Shown piece by piece: positions 59,761-64,000 of a stretch of DNA of 64,000 nucleotides (positions are counted from its first letter, which is position 1; each line of letters starts with the position of its first letter). Source of the DNA: JABHIE01 sp964584805 (GTDB lineage Bacteria > Planctomycetota > UBA1135). Made by a program: the position numbers and the translations under genes. The notes under the pieces were generated by a model. That model made no database searches and was not told the origin of the DNA. It saw nothing but the letters and a program-made list of their open reading frames with translations. Location of the stretch: assembly GCA_964584805.1 (NCBI GenBank), contig CAZPAY010000004.1, forward strand, positions 62,001 to 126,000, read 5' to 3'.

Positions 59761-61460
59761 TCGGAGAGGAGGTAATCCTTGCAAGAAAAAATATCGAACG
59801 GGTGAGGCTGCATGCGCTTGAAACGGCGAGTCAGCAACCAACCGCGCCGGTGGTCAATCGGCGCTGCCGGGAGGTCATGGTGGAGGATGTCGAGCATAGC
59901 TCGTGTCATTTCGTCGCGTTTTTTCGGGTCAGCTTCAAGTAGGTAGCTGTCGTAAAGTGCGTCGTAACCCGTATTTACAAAATTACATCGATTGATACCC
60001 GGGCTGGAGTCTGGCCCGTGAAACAACGCTAATAATTGCGCAGGCTCAGCCCAGTCAAGAGCCCAGGTGCGCAAGAAAATCTGAGCCTCGCGCCGACCCA
60101 TTTTGGTCGAAAATGCCGTCCAGGTGTTGGGGACGGCTACCGTGGGGTAGCCGGCATCCGTAAAAGCCTTGGCTACGATTTCTCCCATGGAAAGAGTGAT
60201 GGCATCGTTGGAGGCAAGCTCAAGGTGGAAAATCGTCTCAGGCTGCCCCGCAGTATCGGGTGATCTTTTCGCGGCGATGACGGGGGGCTCGTAATCAGCG
60301 GGGGCAAAATCCGGCGGCAAAAAAGTCGTCGCTGGAATTGCCCAGGCATTATTGCGAATGATTTCATGCCAACGCTCGCGAGGAAAGGCGCGCGATAAAG
60401 TGTGGCGCAACTGCCGCCGTTTTTCATTGCCCGCCTCATCGCCTGAAATCACGCCGACTTCGGGGTCGCTCATGTTAAACGACAACATCGTCAGGTCAGG
60501 CGTTTTCAGTGAATACGCTTGCACGCCATCTGCGGCGTATTCTTGCCTGAGTTTCCCATCGAGCAAGAACTTCGTGAAGGAGTCTTGCTGAGGAGACATC
60601 CGCTCAATTTCACCGCGCTCAAAAAGAGTCGTGCGTGTCGTGCCTTCGCGGATGACATCAAAATTCAATTTGCGCAGAGCGGGTTGGCCAGTCGGGGCTA
60701 GACGCTTCGGCTGCCCACGCCAGTTATCGCGCAATTCAAAAACGGCCGATTGCCGTGGTTGCCACTCGCCTAAGAAATAAGGCCCCGTGCCGATGGGGGA
60801 ATCGAGTTGATGATCTTGTGCGTATTCTGCGGGCAGCACCACCCAGTAAGCAGAGGCCATACGGTGGGGGAAGCCCGGCTCTTTGCGCGCTAAGGTGATT
60901 CGAATTTCATGATCATTCGTTGCCCGCAAACCGTCTAGACCGTTTTGCTCCGCTAAGTGTTCCCATGCCTCAATCGCCGCGATGCTGCCCTTTTCGGTTT
61001 CGGCGCGGAAGTCGTCGAGCGCGGGGATTAAGCCCTCGTAGGCCCACCAAGAGCGGGAGCGTAAACGCGTGTCCGCGTGGCGCACCCAACTGAAAATGAC
61101 ATCTTTCGCGGTCAGGGCGCGCGTTTGATTGGGCCAGTTGAGGCGATTGGATGGGTCGTAGAAAGTCGCGTCTTTGCGCAGCTGAATGACCCAAGATTTG
61201 CCGCCGTCTTGAGTCTCCCAACTCTTTGCCAGTAAGGGTGTTACGGAAAAACTGTCGATATTGCGATCGTATTCCGCCAAGCCCTCGAGAATCTGGCGCT
61301 GGATGACTTGGTTTGCGGTGTCATCTGCATGCAGGGGGTCAAAAGAATGCGGCTCTTGCGAAATGGCAAAGTGCGCGGTAGTTGCGGCTTTACTCGGCGA
61401 AGGCCTGTCGCCCGTGTTGCACGCCAGCAAGCACAAGCTGAGAAGCGCGGCGATTTTCAT
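59757..61460 (-). CDS. Extracellular solute-binding lipoprotein, family 5 (OppA/DppA-like)
   Basis: Binding protein for oligopeptides or similar. MKIAALLSLCLLACNTGD has a lipobox with Cys14. Family motifs: ISQEPHSFDPLHADDTANQVIQRQILEGLAEYD and SPIGTGPYFLGEWQPRQSAVFELRDNWRG; NLSFNMSDPE-type region near residue 325. With the two permeases it forms an A-B-C operon; the ATPase genes OppD and OppF are absent here. Confidence 0.9.
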   Translation of the reverse strand: MKIAALLSLCLLACNTGDRPSPSKAATTAHFAISQEPHSFDPLHADDTANQVIQRQILEGLAEYDRNIDSFSVTPLLAKSWETQDGGKSWVIQLRKDATFYDPSNRLNWPNQTRALTAKDVIFSWVRHADTRLRSRSWWAYEGLIPALDDFRAETEKGSIAAIEAWEHLAEQNGLDGLRATNDHEIRITLARKEPGFPHRMASAYWVVLPAEYAQDHQLDSPIGTGPYFLGEWQPRQSAVFELRDNWRGQPKRLAPTGQPALRKLNFDVIREGTTRTTLFERGEIERMSPQQDSFTKFLLDGKLRQEYAADGVQAYSLKTPDLTMLSFNMSDPEVGVISGDEAGNEKRRQLRHTLSRAFPRERWHEIIRNNAWAIPATTFLPPDFAPADYEPPVIAAKRSPDTAGQPETIFHLELASNDAITLSMGEIVAKAFTDAGYPTVAVPNTWTAFSTKMGRREAQIFLRTWALDWAEPAQLLALFHGPDSSPGINRCNFVNTGYDALYDSYLLEADPKKRDEMTRAMLDILHHDLPAAPIDHRRGWLLTRRFKRMQPHPFDIFSCKDYLLSE

Positions 61461-61465
61461 CGAGC

Positions 61466-62665
61466 CTATTCGGCTAAGACGCCAATATGACGCTCGCCGA
61501 GGCGCATTGCCAAAAGGGTAAGTTGGCGGTCGCCGAATTTTTTAGGCAGGAAGCGTTGCTCAAGCGTTTGAGGTCGCTCGGCAATGCCGCGTTTGCGCAC
61601 CATGAGTCGACCCACTTTGTGCTCACGCAACATGACGCGCATTTTTTTCGGGTCGAGCGTTTCTTGGGCAATGACTTGGAAGCCACGCAAGAAAGGTGTT
61701 TCCAATTCTGTCGGACCGGTTAAGTAACCAATTTCGGGGTCAAGTGCGCAGAGCCCATGCTCTTTAGCAAAAGCGCCGAGTAAACCCGCGCGCACGAGTG
61801 CGGGGTCAGGATCGAAAATCCAGGCATCGAGCTCGCCCACAGGTGCTTGCGCATCGAGTTTGCCTGCGTAGAAATCACCCTCGGGCAACATCGTTGCGCG
61901 GCGCTCTGTTTTCTTGTGCGCGACTTTGCCGTACCAGAAAACGCATTCTTTCGCCTCGCCACGATAAGAAATAAATTCAATCTCATCAGGAATCGGAAAA
62001 AGCTCAAACAAGCGCTCTAAATCAGTCGCGGGGCTCAATTTGACACATGCAGCACCACGCCCCTTGATGAGATTAGAAACCGTTTCAGGGTCGGGCGACC
62101 AGTCTTCTGGGTTCATGATGCGGCGGGCGCCGCGGCGGCGTGCCGGGTCAAGAAAAAGTGCGCCTTTACCTGGGGGGTCAATCGTAATGTCTGCCGCGGC
62201 AAATTCAATCAACTCCGCGACGCGGTAAATCTCAGCATTGGCCCGCGCGAACTCAACAGCGACATCATTTTTATCGCCCGCTTTAACTTTGACGCCAGCC
62301 CGTGCCAAAGCGATGCTGTCAGAACCCATGCCGCAGCAAGGGTCATGCACAATTTTAATGCCTGCATCGGCAAAACGCTGAGCCCGGTGATTGGCAACCG
62401 GCTCACTGGAAGCTTGCTCAAGCAAAGGCTTGGTGCAGTACATATCGCGCCCCATCTGAAACTTTTGAGCCGCGCGCCGGCGCAACGCCCGCAACTCTCC
62501 CATCGCCTCGGCTATCTTCTTAGGGAACATCCCGCGGAAACTCTCTTGCACGCGCAAGGGGTCATCGCCGATATCGCGAAACATCAAAAACACATCTTGC
62601 ACCTCTTCCGAGGTGAGCTCGATGGCGGTCTTAAGGTCAATGCGCATGATGGGGGGCAACTGCAT
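61466..62665 (-). CDS. Class I SAM-dependent methyltransferase with a THUMP-like domain
   Basis: Rossmann methyltransferase core with KIVHDPCCGMGSDSIALARAGVKVKAGDKND (motif I), EFAAADITIDPPGKGALFLDPARRRGARRI and LIKGRGAACVKLSPATDL. The C-terminal part (about 300-399) has the PG_1098-like ferredoxin/THUMP-like features. The target is probably RNA. Two starts are possible: ATG at 62665, which overlaps a TAGAAT, or ATG at 62647 (six codons later). Confidence 0.85.
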   Translation of the reverse strand: MQLPPIMRIDLKTAIELTSEEVQDVFLMFRDIGDDPLRVQESFRGMFPKKIAEAMGELRALRRRAAQKFQMGRDMYCTKPLLEQASSEPVANHRAQRFADAGIKIVHDPCCGMGSDSIALARAGVKVKAGDKNDVAVEFARANAEIYRVAELIEFAAADITIDPPGKGALFLDPARRRGARRIMNPEDWSPDPETVSNLIKGRGAACVKLSPATDLERLFELFPIPDEIEFISYRGEAKECVFWYGKVAHKKTERRATMLPEGDFYAGKLDAQAPVGELDAWIFDPDPALVRAGLLGAFAKEHGLCALDPEIGYLTGPTELETPFLRGFQVIAQETLDPKKMRVMLREHKVGRLMVRKRGIAERPQTLEQRFLPKKFGDRQLTLLAMRLGERHIGVLAE

Positions 62666-62691
62666 TCTAAGGCATGCCGCCGCCTCTCAAA

Positions 62692-63429
62692 TCAGAATGT
62701 CATACCAATCGAGAACACAAATCGTGAGTCGCTTTCGCCGAAACCGATTGCGGGGGTGCCGTCCCAAGCGAGGGACGCCGTGCCTTGCATGAACCAACCT
62801 TCGCGGAAGGACCAGCGTATGCCGGATTCACCTGTAAAGGATCGGTCGTCGGCCAACTCTGTGGACGCAAAATACTCACCTTTGGCGGTCCAACTCCAGC
62901 CATGCGTAAGGTCAAGGTCCGTTGCAACGGCAAGGCGCGAGCTAAAAGTGTCTTCGCTCAAAGTGCCGAGCTGATTTTCGCGGATTAATGAAGGGCCAAA
63001 TTCAAAGCTCGTCCAGGAATTGTCTGACCAAGCGTGTCGATAGCCGAGCCCCAAACCGATATCAGCTCGTAGCTCGAGGCCATTGGGGGTGTCATTTCGG
63101 GCAGAGGATTTGGAGTAAAAGAACCACGCATTTTCTTCGCCGAAAAGACTGTGGTATTCGAGCCCAAAGTGGTGGAGCCGCGATGTTGTATCGGCATCGC
63201 CCGCACTCAACTCTTGGCGGACGCCCGCATATTGGCCGGTGCCGAGCCAGCGTGTATCGTCGAGTTTCCATTCGAGTTGAAAGTTGAGTGCGCTCGTTGA
63301 GGATGAGTTGTTCCCCGATAAAAAAGTAAGGCCCGCATCGGCCTTTCCTGACCAAGGGCTGCCTTTGTCAGGCTCAGCAATCAAGCCGTCTAAGGGCAAG
63401 AAGAGAGGTAGGGCGAGTGCGAGGATCAT
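62692..63429 (-). CDS. DUF481 (YdiY-like) outer membrane protein
   Basis: Signal peptide with a short hydrophobic core (MILALALPLFLPLDGLIA). WSGKADAGLTFLSGNNSSSTSALNFQLEWKLDDTRWLGTGQYAGVRQ is the usual DUF481 start. About 12 amphipathic strands follow, ending in FSIGMTF with a terminal Phe, which fits an outer membrane barrel. Function of the family is not known, though it is salt-induced in Escherichia coli. Confidence 0.88.
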   Translation of the reverse strand: MILALALPLFLPLDGLIAEPDKGSPWSGKADAGLTFLSGNNSSSTSALNFQLEWKLDDTRWLGTGQYAGVRQELSAGDADTTSRLHHFGLEYHSLFGEENAWFFYSKSSARNDTPNGLELRADIGLGLGYRHAWSDNSWTSFEFGPSLIRENQLGTLSEDTFSSRLAVATDLDLTHGWSWTAKGEYFASTELADDRSFTGESGIRWSFREGWFMQGTASLAWDGTPAIGFGESDSRFVFSIGMTF

Positions 63430-63435
63430 GCGCGG

Positions 63436-63441
63436 AGTTTA
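63436..63441 (-). promoter_or_regulatory. -10 box of the DUF481 gene
   Basis: TAAACT on the minus strand, six bases (ccgcgc), then ATG at 63429. It faces the PepP-type promoter on the other strand, 38 bp away. Confidence 0.5.
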
Positions 63442-63478
63442 CGACAATGAAAAGCACTGCGAAATGGCCTATGGAGCG

Positions 63479-63484
63479 TAAACT
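63479..63484 (+). promoter_or_regulatory. -10 box of the PepP-like gene
   Basis: TAAACT, seven bases (aagcatc), then ATG at 63492. This supports 63492 as the start over an in-frame ATG at 63471, which precedes the box. Confidence 0.5.
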
Positions 63485-63491
63485 AAGCATC

Positions 63492-64000
63492 ATGTTTCAG
63501 GCCCACCGCCAAGCTTTCCTCGATTCCATGCAAGATGGCGACCTCGCCCTTTTTGCAGGCGCTCGTCATGTGACGCGCAATAATGATGTCGATTTTCCGT
63601 TTCGTCAAGATTCAGATTATTACTATCTGACCGGCCATCGCGAATCAGATGGTTTGCTGATGCTCGCTAAGGGCATTGACGGCATCCCGACCGAGACGAT
63701 TTTTGTCTTGCCGCGTGACCCCAAGATGGAAACTTGGTTTGGTGTGCGCATGGGGGCGGAAGGTGCTCCTGAAAAGTTGGGTATTGAATGTGCTCGCGTG
63801 AATAGCGAACTTGATACTGCGGTGGCTGATGCATTGCTGAAATGCCAGCGCGTTTGGTATCGCTTGGGCGGTCGTGATGATGTTGACGCGATGGTCATGA
63901 AGGGCTTCGCCCATTTGCGTACTCAAATTCGTAAGGGGGTTGCACCTCCTGAAGCCGTCCTTGAGCCGAGTCATGTGCTGCATGAGATGCGGCTGTTTAA
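63492..64000 (+). CDS. pepP: Xaa-Pro aminopeptidase, N-terminal part (cut by window edge)
   Basis: N-terminal (AMP_N) domain of the PepP-type aminopeptidase P, which removes an N-terminal residue before proline. MFQAHRQAFLDSMQDGDLALFAGARHVTRNNDVDFPFRQDSDYYYLTGHRES is the usual opening, and the stretch EPSHVLHEMRLFK at the window end is the start of the linker to the catalytic domain. The metal ligands lie outside the window, so activity cannot be assessed. Confidence 0.92.
   Translation, partial: MFQAHRQAFLDSMQDGDLALFAGARHVTRNNDVDFPFRQDSDYYYLTGHRESDGLLMLAKGIDGIPTETIFVLPRDPKMETWFGVRMGAEGAPEKLGIECARVNSELDTAVADALLKCQRVWYRLGGRDDVDAMVMKGFAHLRTQIRKGVAPPEAVLEPSHVLHEMRLF

Noticed and set aside
1..64000. 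CRISPR arrays, insertion sequences, integrases, prophage, toxin-antitoxin or defence systems
   Set aside because: No regularly spaced repeats, transposase motifs, attachment-site repeats or known defence domains were seen on reading both strands.

Overview
The window comes from a Gram-negative, probably aerobic heterotrophic bacterium. The outer membrane is indicated by an OprO/OprP-like porin, a Wza-type lipoprotein, a DUF481 beta-barrel, two LptF/LptG permeases and several lipobox signal peptides. The gene set (alkaline-phosphatase-superfamily enzymes, a matrixin with TIG domains and a sorting-like tail, a PPi-type phosphofructokinase, secreted BNR-like proteins, short intergenic regions) fits Planctomycetota or a neighbouring phylum, but there is no rRNA or marker gene to settle this. 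The sequence looks like a draft or metagenome assembly: a run of ten N lies at 51132-51141, with a truncated gene on one side and homopolymers and a frameshifted gene on the other.

Layout. 1-4716 (mostly minus): start of citrate synthase, an Nfu iron-sulfur scaffold protein, a NodU-type carbamoyltransferase and a secreted protein of unknown function. 4771-7520: a two-gene citrate lyase operon in which the CitD acyl carrier is fused to CitE and appears to lack its prosthetic-group serine. 7531-16886: a membrane phosphodiesterase/sulfatase-like protein, a YgiQ radical SAM protein, a 45-residue membrane protein, a secreted beta-helix protein, both subunits of DNA topoisomerase VI and a compact alternative sigma factor. 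16949-24582: M1 metallopeptidase, membrane protein, CBS protein, PPi-PFK, porin and ThrE-like exporter. 24679-30206: secreted proteins, including PDZ and matrixin/TIG proteins. 30185-47810: cell-surface polysaccharide and envelope genes (Wzx-, Wzy-, Wzz- and Wza-like proteins, PIG-L deacetylase, GH39-like hydrolase, two phosphodiesterase-family proteins, a double kinase-like protein, LptF/LptG and a TPR lipoprotein), with no recognisable glycosyltransferase. Then tRNA-Ala(CGC) and a nitrilase. 48856-58003: acyl-CoA metabolism (thiolase, 3-hydroxybutyryl-CoA dehydrogenase, KAS III, a medium-chain reductase, two acyl-CoA dehydrogenases, MeaB and a B12-binding mutase subunit), interrupted by the assembly gap. 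58025-64000: a peptide ABC transporter without ATPases, an RNA-methyltransferase-like protein, a DUF481 protein and the start of a PepP-like aminopeptidase.

The most general signal I found is regulatory. About a dozen genes that begin transcription units have a -10-like hexamer (TAAAAT, TAGAAT, TAAACT and similar) ending 6-8 nt before the start codon, with no Shine-Dalgarno sequence. That is the layout expected of leaderless mRNAs. Genes inside operons instead overlap by 1-22 bp or have a GGAG-type site. No CRISPR array, insertion sequence, integrase, prophage or defence system was seen.
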